64,000 nucleotides of DNA, from the NCBI GenBank assembly GCA_037043455.1, contig JAWPHD010001829.1, positions 62,001 to 126,000 on the forward strand. Direction: 5' to 3'. Shown here piece by piece: positions 1 to 11,787 of the stretch (positions are counted from its first letter, which is position 1; each line of letters opens with the position of its first letter). The notes beneath the pieces are model-generated. The model was given only the letters and a program-made list of their open reading frames with translations. It ran no database searches and was not told where the DNA came from. Origin of the DNA: Cyrtodaria siliqua. Taxonomy: Eukaryota; Mollusca; Bivalvia; Adapedonta; Hiatellidae. A program made the translations under genes and the position numbers.

Positions 1-330
1 TTAAGTAAATTAAGAGCTTTAAGGCATTTGGGGTATAAACGTTAATTTACGGTCAAAAATAAGACCAAGGAATTTTGTCTCATCCACTACTGGTATTGGT
101 GACCCATCCAGTGTTAGATGAGGGTCTTCATGATGTTTACGTAGTTGACAAAAGTGCATGTAATTAGTTTTAAGATTTAGAAAATTTAAAACCATTTTCA
201 TCAGACCAGGTCTGAAGTTTATTGAGACATTGTTTTAATTGCCTCTCAGTAGTGTTCTTATTTTTTGCATGATAACATAACAAAGTTGTCAACAATCCAC
301 ACCAGGATTGATGCTTTTAACTATATTTTT
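1..330 (-). pseudogene. LINE reverse transcriptase, C-terminal piece
   Basis: The minus strand reads KFLGLIFDRKLTF near position 55, typical of the thumb region of Jockey-like non-LTR retrotransposons. Upstream is TWSDENGFKFS with a frame shift near 250. At the catalytic block the frame reads IVDN followed by FVML, where active relatives have Y/FxDD, so the second catalytic aspartate is lost. The piece runs off the left edge of the window. It is the continuation of the polymerase segment at 3747-4890, from which an A array at 331-3743 separates it. Confidence 0.75.
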
Positions 331-3300
331 AGCTCTACTGATCTTATGCCATGGTCCGTCGTCCGTCTGTCCATCCGTCTGTAAATTTTTTTGTAGTGAC
401 TACTACTCTGAAACTAATGTCCGGATTTTCACGAAACTTCACAGAAATGTATGTTGCTCTTCATGTCTAGTTTAAAATTTCAGGTTGGCTGGAAATTCAA
501 GGTGGCCGCCACAGCTAAAAATAGATTTTAAAAAACAAGTTTGTAGCGACTACTTCTTGAAAACTTTAAGTGATATTGATATGGGACTTTTTCTAAAATG
601 ATCAGCATGACATGATGTTGATCCTTGTCAAAACATATTTTTTTACAGTTATATAGTAAAACCTTGTAGCGACTACTCCTCTGGAACTACTTGATGGGTT
701 TTCATGAAACTTCACAGGAATGTTGCTCTTGGTGTCTAATTGATCCCAGCAACATTTTAGGTCGGCAAGAAATTCAAGACGGCCACCACGGCTAAAAATA
801 GATATTTAGCTCTACTGATCAAAGATCAGCGGATCAGCAGAGCTTATGCCGTGGTGTGGTGTCCATCGTCCATCTGTCCGTAAACTTTCTTTTGTAGCGA
901 CTACTCCTCTAAACTACTGGATGGATTTTCATGAAACTTTATGGAAATGTTGCAAATGAAGCCTATTTGATCCTAGCAAAAATTCATGTTAATGTCAAAT
1001 CCAAGATGGCCACCAAAGCTAAAAATAGATTTTTAAAAAACAAGTTTGTAGAGACTATTTTTTGAAAACTGTAAGTGATATTGATATGAGACTTCTTCTA
1101 AAATGATCAGCATGACATGATGTTGAAAGTCGAAAATTATTTTGACATTAAACATGGCCGCCAGCATGTTTACATAGAGTTTAAATAGTAATAATTTGTA
1201 GCGACTACTCCTCTGAAACTACTGACGGATTTTCATGAAACTTCACAGGAATGTTGCTCTTGATGTCTAGTTGATTCTAGCAAAATTTCAGGTCCGCCGG
1301 AAATACAAGGTGGCCGCCATGGCTAAAAATAGATTTTTAAAAAACAAATTTGTAGCGACTACTTCTTGAAAACTATATTTGATATTGATATGGGACTTTT
1401 TCTAAAATGATCAGCATGACATGATGTTGATCCTTGTCAAAATATATTTTGATTCTACTTTAAACACGGCTGCCAGTGGCCATCTTTGTTTAGAGTTATA
1501 TAGTAAAACCTTGTAGCGACTACTCCTCTGAAACTACTTGATGGATTTTCATGGAACTTCACAGGAATGTTGCTCTTGGTGTCTGATTGATCCCAGCACT
1601 ATTTTAGGTCGGCCAGAAATTCAAGATGGCCACCACGGCTAAAAATAGATATTTATCTCTACTGATATTTTTTGATCAGCAGATCAGCAGAGCTTATGCC
1701 GTGGTGTGGTGTCCATCGTCCATCTGACCGTAAACTTTCTTTTGTAGCGACTACTCCTCTGAAACTACTGGATGGATTTTTATGGAAATGTTGCCAATGA
1801 AGTCTATTTGATCCTAGCAAAAATTCATGTTAATGTGAAATCCAAGATGGCCACCAAAGCTAAAAATAGATTTGTAAAAAACAAGTTTGTAGCGACTACT
1901 TCTTGAAAACTGTAAGTGATATTGATATGATACTTTTTCTAAAATGATCAGCATGACATGATGTTGAAAGTCGAAATTATTTTGACATTAAACATGGCCG
2001 CCAGCGTGTTTACATAGAGTTTATATAGTAAAAATTTGTAACTACTCCTCCGAAACTACTTGACGGATTTTCATGAACCTTCACAGGAATGTTGCTCTTG
2101 ATGTCTAGTTGGTCCTAGCAAAATTTCAGGTTGGTCGGAAATTCAAGATGGCAGACTCAGCTAAAAATAGATTTAAAAAAAAACAAGTTTGTAGCGACTC
2201 GTTTTTGAAATCTATAAGTGATATTGATATGGGACTTTTTCTACAATGATCAACATGACATAATGTTGGTCGTTGTCGAAAATCATTTTGATTCGACATT
2301 AAACATGGGTGCCAGTGGCCAGCTTTGTTTACATAGAGTTATATAGTAAAAAGTTGTAGCAACTACTCCTCTGAAAATACTCGACGGATTTTCATGAAAC
2401 TTCACAGGAATGTTGCTCTCGATGTCTAGTAGGTGCTAGCAAAATTTCAGGTCCGCCGGAAATTCAAGATGGCCACCACGGCTAAAAACAGATTTTTAAA
2501 AAACAAGTTTGTAGCGACTACTTATTGAAAAGTGTAAGTGATACTGATATGGGACTTTTTCTAAAATGATCAGCATGGCATGTTGTTGGTCCTTGTCGAA
2601 AATCGTTTTGATTTAACGTTAAACATGGCTGCCAGCGGCCATCTTTGTTTATCTTTGTTTACATGGAGTTATATAGTAAAAACTTGTAACGTCTACTCCT
2701 GAAACTACTTGACAGGTTTTCATGGAATTTCACAGGAATGTTGCACTTGATGTCTAGTTGATCCTAGCAAAATTTTAGGTCAGCCAGAAAGTCAAGATGG
2801 TCGCCATGGCTAAAAATAGATTTTAAAAATGTAATTTTGTGGCTACTACTTCTCAAAAACCGTAAGTGATATTGATTTGGAACCTTTACCAGAATAACTG
2901 GCACGACATGCAGTTGGTCCTAACCAAAGTTCATTTTGATTGAATGTCAAACATGGCCACCACCAGCCATCTTTGTTTATATAGAGTTATATAGGAAAAC
3001 CTTGTGGCGACTACTCCTCTGAAACTACCTGATGGAATTTAATGGAAATTGACAGGAATGTTGCTCTTAATGTCTAGTTGATTCTAGCAAAAATTCAGGC
3101 CGGCAGGAAGTTTAAGATGGCCGCCAATGCCAAAAATATATTTAAAAAATGCGATTTAGTGGTGACTACTTCTCAAAAACAATAAGTGATATTGAATTGG
3201 AACCTTTACCAAAATTACTGGTGTGACATGTACTTGGTCCTAACCAAGATTCATTTTGATTCCATGTCAAACATGGCTGCCAGTGGCCATCTTTGTTTAC

Positions 3301-3743
3301 ATAGAGTTATATAGGAAACACTTGTGCCGACTACTCCTCTGAAACTACTTGACGGATTTTCATGAACTTCACAGGAATGTTGCTCTTGATGTCTAATTGA
3401 TCCTAGCAAAATTTCAGGTCGGCCGGAAATTCAAAATGGCCAGCATGGTTAAAAGTATATTTTTAAAAAACAAATTTATAGCAACTACTTCTTGAAAACT
3501 ATAAGTGATATTGATATGGGATTTTTTCTAAAATGATCAGCATGACATGGTGTTGGTCCTTTTTGAAAGTTATTGTGACATTAAACATGATTGCCAGTGG
3601 CCATCTTTGTTTTCATAGAGTTATATAATAAAAACTTGTACCGACTACTCCTCTGAAACTACTTGACAGATTTTCATGAAACTTCACAGGAATGCTGATC
3701 TAGCTATCAAAACCTATCAGTAGAACGTCATTGACCTCTTGTT
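331..3743 (+). mobile_element. Family A tandem element array inserted in the LINE
   Basis: The head AGCTCTACTGATC starts at 331 directly after a TTTTT run. It is followed by CCGTCGTCCGTCTGTCC and about eleven units that open with GTAGCGACTACT. The unit is a dimer of about 320 bp made of two related half units of about 160 bp, one ending AAAAATAGATTTTTAA and one ending ACATAGAGTTATATAGTAAA. Head-like sequences recur at 808 and 1655, so at least three head-plus-body modules are joined. The tail CATTGACCTCTTGTT ends at 3743. No protein is encoded. Confidence 0.8.
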
Positions 3744-3746
3744 ATA

Positions 3747-4890
3747 TTAAAAATGGCGACAGAGTATGCTGCCCTGTGACACACCCATCTCCTGTTCATG
3801 AATGTCAGAGAGGGTTGAACACATTCGGACACGAAACTGTCTATCATCTAAGAAATTCTCTATGAAAATTGGTAATCGGCCTCTAAAACCAAGGTCATAA
3901 AGATCATTCATAATACCGTACTTCCATGCAGTATCATAAGCTTTCTCCAAGTCAAAAAATACAGCGACTAGATGTTCTTTCTTTATGAAAGCTTCCCTAA
4001 TAAATGATTCAAATCGAATGAGGTTGTCTGTTGTGCCTCGTTGGCGCAGGAATCCACTTTGATACTTTGTTTTCAGTTTGTTAGATTCCAGGTACCAAAC
4101 GAGTCTCTCATTAATCATGCGTTCCATGGTTTTACATATACAACTTGTTAAAGCAGTAGGGCGATAATTTATTGGGTCCATATGATCCTTTCCAGGTTTT
4201 GAGACTGGAATAACGATTGCTTCCCGCCAAGAATCGGGGAAGTTTCCCCATCATCCACACCTTATTAAATATATCAAGCATGGTACAGAGACAGGTTTCA
4301 GGTAGATGTTTTAATTATTGATAATGGATATCATCAGGACCAGCTGATGTATCATGATTGTATTTCTCCAAGTTTTTACTTGAGATTCAGCTTCTTCTGT
4401 TCTTTAAGTTTCTTATTTTTTAGAAAAGGTGCTTGACAATTTTCAGAAGAAGAGTTTTTAGAAAATGTTTCTGCCAAAGTGTGTGTAATATCTTTGACAG
4501 ATGTAATATCTCCATTATCAGTTTGAAGATGATTCACTAAACTAGAATTACCTTAACCGTTTATTTTCCAGACCGCGCATGTCCCACGTCTTCTTAAGAG
4601 ATGAACGAGAGTTCAGCCTAGAGACATAAGATCTCCAGGATTTCCTCTTGATATCCTTAATACATGTAGTATGATGGGCTTTCGTACGAAAAGCTAAAGT
4701 TATCTAAATTATTTTGAGTTGGCCGCAAGTTAAAATTATTTTATGCAGCTTTACGCAGTCATCATCGTACCATGGTTTATGTGGGTGTTTTGGATTTGTC
4801 GAGGTTTTTGGAATAGTTTGATCAGCTATATCATGAAGAGTTTTGGTAAAAAGAGTAGTTGCGTCTTCGACATCCTCGAAAACGGAAGAC
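3747..4890 (-). pseudogene. LINE reverse transcriptase, fingers and palm piece
   Basis: The minus strand shows the blocks in order: REAIVIPVSKPGKDH upstream of 4181, NYRPTALTSCICKTMERMIN, QSGFLRQRGTTDN, VFFDLEKAYDT (first catalytic aspartate) and GVSQGSIL. The open part is 4181-3747, and the upstream linker (SWRSYVSRLNSR, KKTWDMRGLENKR) has frame breaks. The coding sequence stops right after the GVSQGSIL block, where the A array begins, before the Y/FxDD block that is found at 1-330. This is a Jockey/I-like LINE polymerase (family knowledge) and is not functional. Confidence 0.8.
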
Positions 4891-4891
4891 T

Positions 4892-5134
4892 TTAATTGTT
4901 CCTCGCAAAGAGACTGAAACGTATATTCCAGTCAGCTTTGCAAAGTTTCCATCGTTGCGTTTTTTCTAGAAGTGGTGCGCTGATATTTTCAAGAAATATG
5001 GGAAAGTGGTCTCTTCCACATAGGTCGTCGCCAACACTCCACGAAAAATCCATCAAGAGAGTTGGATCGCATATTTTATTTTTGACCTTAGATTTAGGAG
5101 AGGTTTTAGGAGACCCAAGCAGTGACATTTCCAC
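4892..5134 (-). pseudogene. LINE AP endonuclease, C-terminal remnant
   Basis: The minus frame reads PTLLMDFSWSVGDDLCGRDHFPI. The second half corresponds to the GSDHFPI motif at the end of exonuclease-endonuclease-phosphatase domains of LINEs; the usual serine before the aspartate is arginine here. The N-terminal two thirds of the domain is missing. The ORF1-like sequence begins within about 20 bp, so an internal deletion fused ORF1 to the end of the endonuclease. Confidence 0.65.
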
Positions 5135-5147
5135 TGATGAATCCTCC

Positions 5148-6310
5148 TCATTGGAAGAAGGCAGCTGAAGTGGTACTCCGACTACCTTTCATGAGAGGAT
5201 GGAAGTGACAATGCAGCTGCTGACTCTGAAATGTCCATGAGCTGATCGAATTTGTTATGCAGCTCAACAGAAGCACTAGGCTTTTCAACTGAGGAAGTAT
5301 TAGGCATCTCAACTGGGGAAGCACTAAGCTTCTCAGTCGAAGAAGTACTAGGATTCCCATTGTGTGAAGTTGATCGGCTTTTGGTATTGCTAGAGCTTTT
5401 CCAGTTTGAGTTTGATTTAAATGGAATAGTTGGTTTAGTAATTTGTATTTGATTACCATTGTTTTGGGTTGATACTGAGGGAGTTTTTTTCGTATTGTGT
5501 GCTAGCATCCCTGTATTGTGTGTGAGCTGCTGTTGTTTTGATAATCAAAGCATATGATTTAGAATTCCAGATGTTATGGTTTTCTTCTATTAATTTTCTT
5601 GCTTCTGGGAAAGAGATATTTTTGGTATATTTTAATTTAATAATTTTCTTGTTCTTTTTTGTATTTTTCACAATTTTTTGAGTTTGAATGGTGTCCCAAC
5701 CCACAGTTAACACATTTTAGTGGGTTTGGACAATCTGGCTCATTATGCTTGTACAGGCTCACCACACTTGCCACAACATTCCTCCCTTGTACACCTTGAC
5801 ATGTGATGCCCAAAGGCTTGACAGTTGAAGCAACGTAGTGGATTTGAGATGTAGACATAAACATGTAGTTGCAGATATGCCACCTTTATTGTTGTTGGTA
5901 AGACGGGAGTTGAAAAAGTGCGAATGATAGTATTTGTATTAATTATTTTATCATTCTTCTTTATAGATATTCGTCGAGCCAACTGTGGCGCAAGCTTGTT
6001 TACAATTTCTTCTTCGGAGATGACCCCTTTGGAAATATTCATAGAGGCCTGAGGGTAGCATTTGACTTTAGATTTAGAATTTTTTTAATTGTTAGTAAAT
6101 TATCGAGTGTGATTTTCTTTGTCTCAATAAGTAAAGGTTTTTTTTTTTATTTTTTTTATTTGTTTGACATTTCCAACAACGGAATGAGCAGTTTTTTGAA
6201 TAACTGGGTTTTCCCCGTTTTCCGATTCGATTCGAGAAAATGAGGAAAGGATTGGTTTTTTACTTGTTCCCCAGTATCATATTCATTTTTTTACCTTTGC
6301 CATTGTTTGT
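5148..6310 (-). pseudogene. LINE ORF1 (gag-like, CCHC zinc knuckles), frameshifted
   Basis: Reading the minus strand from 6305 there is ATGGCAAAGG, then a frame-broken N-terminus. An open part at 6042-5743 has the zinc knuckle CFNCQAFGHHMSRC, followed by CCGKCGEP. After a shift comes CPNPLKCVNCGLGHHSNSKNC, a further knuckle. A serine/threonine-rich tail (5508-5182, SASPVEMPNTSS) follows. Two to three CCHC knuckles in ORF1 are standard for Jockey-like LINEs, where the protein binds the element RNA. Several frameshifts make it inactive. Confidence 0.75.
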
Positions 6311-6667
6311 AGTCTGTGCATATTGAGATGCCTTGATGAGCGTTAAGAATTCATGCCATGATGAGCGTTAAGAATTCATGCTTCTCACCCACCTCGGAGT
6401 CCAACAAGGGGACATTTGCTGTGGTTATCCAACATTCAAAATGCCGAGAATACACAGAAGGTATTATCATATAAAGACAATGCATCAGACCCCCCATAAC
6501 ACCCGTTGGTCATAACAGTCTGACTTAAGAGCCAGAGGGCCACACAATATGATTCACCTAAAAAGTGGTATAGGTATAGCCATATAGCGTTTATCAGTCA
6601 TGATTAGGCCATCAGCCAGCGCTGTATAGGACACTCTAAATGACATATAAAGAAATTATAAGTACAG
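6311..6667 (-). mobile_element. Probable 5' region of the LINE
   Basis: Non-coding sequence sits immediately upstream, on the minus strand, of the ORF1 start. It contains a 25-bp direct duplication, 6331-6355 and 6356-6380, with core GATGAGCGTTAAGAATTCATG. No element end could be fixed. Confidence 0.35.
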
Positions 6668-6790
6668 GAATGAATGAATGAATGAATGATGTTTTACGGC
6701 ACGCTAACACATAAAAGGTCATATTGTGCGCAAAAACTGATAAAAGAATGTGTATGGTTGAATAAGGTCCCAAACAGCTGGCATGATTGA
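6668..6790 (-). mobile_element. SINE-like 3' tail
   Basis: On the minus strand GTGCCGTAAAACATCATT is followed by (CATT)n at 6668-6689. SINEs of molluscs commonly end in a GCCGTTAAAC core and a short tandem tail (general knowledge). The 5' end and any tRNA-like region were not located. Confidence 0.4.
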
Positions 6791-6934
6791 TCAGATCCTC
6801 ACATCACTCAACCACCAGGATTGCTTCCTTCAACGACACGAGTCACCACCCATGGTCAACAGGTGGGTTACTTTTCGGGGGGTGGGGTAGGTGGTGTGTG
6901 TCCTACCTAACGCCGACTGGGAGGTGGATAAGTT

Positions 6935-8030
6935 TGATAACCAACCAAATCGGATTAGTAACACCAGAATTATGGCCCTTGATTTAGTTATAAAATCCTG
7001 TATTTTGCTTTGTTAAGACGATAGGGCCGTCAATTGGCCGAATTTCATTGAAACTTTTTAGGGATGATCAGTATCAAGCCTAATTGTGCATATCATCACC
7101 ATGTTCCGGTTGAATGATTTTGGCAGAGTTATGGCCCTTTAAAGGTTTTAGTATACAAACTTTGTCCGGGCTAGTTCTACTGAACCCCTGGCCGGATTGG
7201 AAAGAAACTTTGCAGGGATGATCAGTACCAAGCCCAGTTGTGCATACCATCGCTAGGTTCCGGTTGAAAGGTTTTCGGCAGAGTTACGGCCCTTTAAAGG
7301 TTTTAATACACTAAATTTGTACAGACTAATTCTCCTGAACCCATAGCCGGATTTCAGTGAAACTTGATCATTACAAAGCCTAATTACTCATATCATCGCC
7401 ATGTTTCTGTTGAATGATTTTTGATAGAGATATGTTCCATTATACACAAACTTTATCCGGACTAGTTTTCCTGAACACCTTGCTGGATTTCAGTGAAACT
7501 TGGCAGGAATGATCAGTACCAAGAATAGTTGTTTCAGTGTTCAGGTTGAATGATTTTTATGAGTTGTGGTTCTTTAAAGGTTGCTATTATATAAACTTTG
7601 TCCCGACAAGTTCTGCAAATACCCTGGCCGGATTTCAACGAATCTTGGCAGGGATGATCAGTACCAAGCCTAAGTTGCGCATATCATCGCCGTGTTCTGG
7701 TTGAACGTTTTTTGACAGAGTTATGGCCCGTTTTACACAAACTTTATCCAGACTAGTCTGCTGGGGCTCCCTAGGGGGTAATCGGGTAAAAAAAATACTT
7801 TATTGTCCAAATGTGGATGCATTTATAAACAGATTTTGTTACTCTAGCATAAAGGGGCCCCTCTATATGGGTACTTGCGGCACTTATAGTAATTTGTGTT
7901 CTACTGCCACTTTGCTCAATTAGGGCAAAGGGTTTTGTTATATGTGCCACAACAACTAATATTCCCCAACCCCCAACCACAGACTCCATAAAGCAAGTAG
8001 AGCGATACAGGCCCTCTTGGGCCTGGGCCT
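6935..8030 (+). mobile_element. B/J mosaic element with tail
   Basis: One B-type segment (6935-7035) is followed by J units about 150 bp apart at 7036-7755 (GATGATCAGTACCAAGCC). A different segment at 7760-7990 contains the palindrome GGGGCCCC, and the tail CAAGTAGAGCGATACAGG to GGGCCTCTTGTT ends near 8036. The tail runs directly into CTTATGGGATGGCGAG, the inner part of a B head whose hairpin is missing. Confidence 0.65.
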
Positions 8031-8036
8031 CTTGTT

Positions 8037-9560
8037 CTTATGGGATGGCGAGTTGTCCGTCGTCCGTCCGGCATCTGTTAACTTTTGCCTCGTTTTCACG
8101 ATAGGGCCTTCATTTTTCATCCGATCTTTTTCAAACTTTACCAGATTGTTGATATCAATGCAAGCTCGGACGAGTTCGAAAACCAGCCAGTTCGGACTAG
8201 TAACACCTGAGTTATGGCCCTTGATTTAGTTAAAATTGCTATATTTTGCCTCAAGGCGATAGGGCCTTCATTTTACATCCGATCTTTTTCAAACTTTACC
8301 AGATTGTTGATATCATGAAAGCTCAGACGAGTTCGAAAACCAGCCAGATTCGACCATTTACACCAGAGTTATGGCCCTTGATTTTGTTAAAAAGGCTATA
8401 TTTTGCCTCGTTAAGACTATATAGAGCCTTCATTTTCTATCAGATCTATACCAAACTTTACCAGATTGTTAATATCAATGGAAGCCCGGACAAGTTCGAA
8501 AACCTGCCAGATCGAACCAGGAACACCGGAGTTATGTCCCCTTGAATTATTGAAAAATGCCATTTTCAGCCTTGTGAACACTCTAGAGCCTTCATTGTGT
8601 ATTCGATCTTTCCCAAACTTGGACAGATTGTTGATATCAATGAAAGCTCGGATGAGTTTGAAAACCAGCCAGATCGAACCAGTAATGAACGAAGTCATGG
8701 TCCTTTTTCGATATTTGTTAATGTACCCCAGAGGTCGTGGATTCAAATCTCACTGGAGGCTTTTTTTTTCTTCACAAGAAACCTTGGTTCATGGGTTGAA
8801 TTTTTAAAAAAAAAAAAAAAAAATCAATTCATTTTTTTTTTTCATTTTTCGTTGTTTCTTTTACAAACGTTACAAGATTGTTAATACCAATGAAAGCTTG
8901 GACTAATTCGAAAAAAAGCCAAATCAGATTAGTAACACCAGAGTTACGGCCCTTGATTTAGTTAAAAATGCTGTATTTTGTCTTATTAAAATAGAGCCTT
9001 CATTTGGCCGGATTTTAGTGAAACTTTGCAGGCTTGATCAATACTAAATCTGGTTATGCATATCGTCACCGTGTTCCAGTTGAATGATTTTTGGCAGAGT
9101 TATGGCCCTGTAAAGGTTATAATACACAAACTGTGTCTGGACTAGTTCTCCTGAACCCCTTGCCTGATTTCAACAAAACTTTGCAGAGATGATCAGTATG
9201 CATGTCCTCGCCATATTTTTGGTGGAGTTATGGCCCTTTAAAGGTTTTAATGCACAAATTTTGTCCAGACTAGTTCTCCTGAGCCCCTGACCGAATCTTG
9301 GCGGCTATGATGAGTACCAAGCCTAGTTGCGCATATCACTGCCATGTTCCGGTTGAAGGATTTTTGGCAGAGTTATGGCCCTTTAAAGGCTTTAATACAC
9401 TAACTTTGTACATGCTAGTTCTCCTGAACCCATGGCTGGATTTCAGTGAAACTTGGCAGGAATGATCAGTACCAAGCCTAGTTGCGCATATTATTGTCAT
9501 GTTCTGGTTGAATGATTTTTGTTGGAGTTGTAGCAGGTAGAGCGATACAGGCCCTCTTAG
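8037..9560 (+). mobile_element. B to J mosaic element
   Basis: A B head remnant with CGTCCGTCC is followed by B units to about 8990. The array then switches inside a unit to J units (GGCCGGATTTTAGTGAAAC onward). It ends in a degenerate tail GGTAGAGCGATACAGGCCCT near 9560. Within it lie a tRNA T-arm-like stretch (8722-8751) and an A-run at 8802-8821. Confidence 0.65.
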
Positions 9561-9989
9561 TCCTACTTTGTTAATTTACATTACCGTTTTACATTCAACT
9601 TTTATATTATGTCCATTACTGAGACACCTAAAGCCACACATCTTTCAAACATCATACACCATTACATCTATAGTCGTAATTACACCATTGCGTTTGTGCT
9701 TCTGTGGAGTACCTAATAACAAACGTTTCCCTGCCTTACTAGTGATACAAAATGCACACTTTTGATTGCTTTTTGTTATTACAGTATTACCAATAATTTA
9801 TCCAAATGATGTATTGGAAACATTTATTAGTGTTTGTTTGAGATATTTAATTATAATTGACATAAAGAGTAAGGCGAAAGTAGAAATGGGGTAAATCTAT
9901 CTGTGGCGTGTCAAAATAGAACGCCACATCATTCAACAGATTAGCTTTTTCTTACATGATACATGACCCCCTGTTTTTATTGCATTTTT
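9561..9989. other. No recognised feature
   Basis: AT-rich sequence without a convincing gene or repeat. It shows no splice-flanked FBXO9-like coding sequence. Confidence 0.4.
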
Positions 9990-10256
9990 GTCTCACTTTT
10001 TCGAATAAAAAAGAGACTTTCCGCCGACGGCGGCGAAGGCGTCAACATTCAAGTTTAGTGTTTAGGTCATTTTCTCACAAACTGTATACACTAGACCTTT
10101 CAAACTTTGCTTATAGTTGTATCTTGGGTGGTACATCGCAACGTGACAAAGCAAATGTGGAAGTGACCTTGACCCTCCAAGCAAAGGGCAGATAACTTAA
10201 TAATTTTTAGGTTCAACTTTTGCGTTTAGGTCACTTTTTCACAAACACGTACGTTA
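9990..10256 (+). mobile_element. Family F element, left part
   Basis: The head hairpin GTCTCAC to AAGAGAC is at 9990-10017 after a T-run. It is followed by GACGGCGGCGAAGGCGTCAA and units containing GTGACCTTGACCCTCC. The unit is cut at 10256 by the 9.2 kb insertion and resumes at 19492. Confidence 0.65.
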
Positions 10257-11060
10257 CACCCCTGCGAAAATCCAGTGGGAAATCCAAAGAATTCCATAGT
10301 ATTTTATGCATTTCTTTTGAATTCCATGGAATTCCAAGGATTAAAAGCTTGGAAAAGCTTGGAAAAGCTTGGTGGTATTGGCCCAGATATACCATGGAAT
10401 TTCACTGCCAGACCTTTATAAAACATTAAATGGAACTGTCACAAGATTCCATTGTATTCCATTGAATTCCATGGGAAGATATTATAATGAATCAATTGTA
10501 TTCAATGAAATTCCATTGGTAGACAGTATAGAAATATAAATGAAATCAAGCCAAGAAATCCATAGTATTCCATGGAATTCCAAGGATATGCATATATGAC
10601 TAAAATCAATGAAATTTCATGGAAATCCTTGCTAAGAAATGTTTGGAGAAGTATATGGTGTTTTCCCCAAGAAATCATAATTCCAACAAAATGACCCTTG
10701 ACATTTACAAATTCTTAAGACCCCCCATAAATATTTCTGATTGTTTTTTCTCCCTTTCTAGTCAAAAAAATTAATAAAAAATACAATACATAAATTACAC
10801 ACATTGAGAATAGCATGGAAAAGCTTGGATTTTTATCTTGGAATAGCTTGGAAAAAGCTTGGAATTGAATGGAAATGATTGTTTAAAATACCTCTGCTGA
10901 GAAAAGTTTGGACTTGTGAATTTTAATGTGTGGATAAACTATGGAAAAGCTTGGAATTTACTTTTATTGTGTCAAGATAGAACTTTAAGAAAAGTCCATC
11001 TTTTTAGTGTCAAGATAGAACTTTAAGAAAAGTCCATCGTTTTCCAAGCTTTTCCTTCTT
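10257..11060. repeat. Left arm: GGAATTCCATGG / AAGCTTGG rich
   Basis: Dense short palindromes GGAATTCC, CCATGG and AAGCTT recur every 15-40 bp. The outer 550 bp are the inverse of 18890-19491. A 32-bp direct duplication (GTGTCAAGATAGAACTTTAA...) is at 10969-11000 and 11007-11038. Confidence 0.7.
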
Positions 11061-11787
11061 TGAAAAAGAGTGGAATACCATGGACTTTTAATAATGAAAT
11101 ACAGAACAGAACTGGTCATTTCTTTGATAGTAAAAGTATATTATATGAATAGTTTATTTCAAATCCAGTAGGCATCTGACCATGAGGTACAAATATGATA
11201 ATATAATAATGACAGACAGTGATATTTTAAGACACAAATAAGCAATAATACAAAACTGAAAAACGCATAACACTAGCCTGGTATGCATTATCTCAATGAA
11301 TAATAATATGAACTTCTATCGTGGAGAAGGTGTTCACTATAATACATGTAGTATAAATATTTTGCGACCTTTATTAAACATCTACTAAATATTTTGCCTC
11401 AAAAGTATTACATGTTATATATAAACTTATCCGCACATATTCTCACTTAAACCCTTAAATACATACTCACATACATGTATACTCATACACAAATATACTA
11501 ATACTTACAAAAAGCATATAAATTATAACTTATCTACATATATAAATAACCATGCTAATTATCAAAATATAATATTTCATTTCTTAATCTAAATACCTTG
11601 TAGATGAATATACCCAATTTGTTTAAAACCAACATATTTTGACTTTTTAATCAAGAACAATTCAAGTAATTAAGAAGTGAACCAAAATTCTTCAAAATTA
11701 TTTTGTTGGAGTGTAGTGGTTGTATGATAATGGAACATTTATTTAAATCTGAATTATATAGTTGTGAACCCTGTGAACGTCATAATT
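11061..11787. other. AT-rich interior, nothing recognised
   Basis: Low-complexity AT-rich DNA inside the 9.2 kb insertion, with no coding or repeat signal I can support. Confidence 0.4.

Noticed and set aside
8466..8807. Overlapping open frames on both strands in B units
   Set aside because: Peptides such as FIRSFSNFTRLLISMKA recur with every B unit throughout the window; shadows of repeat sequence.
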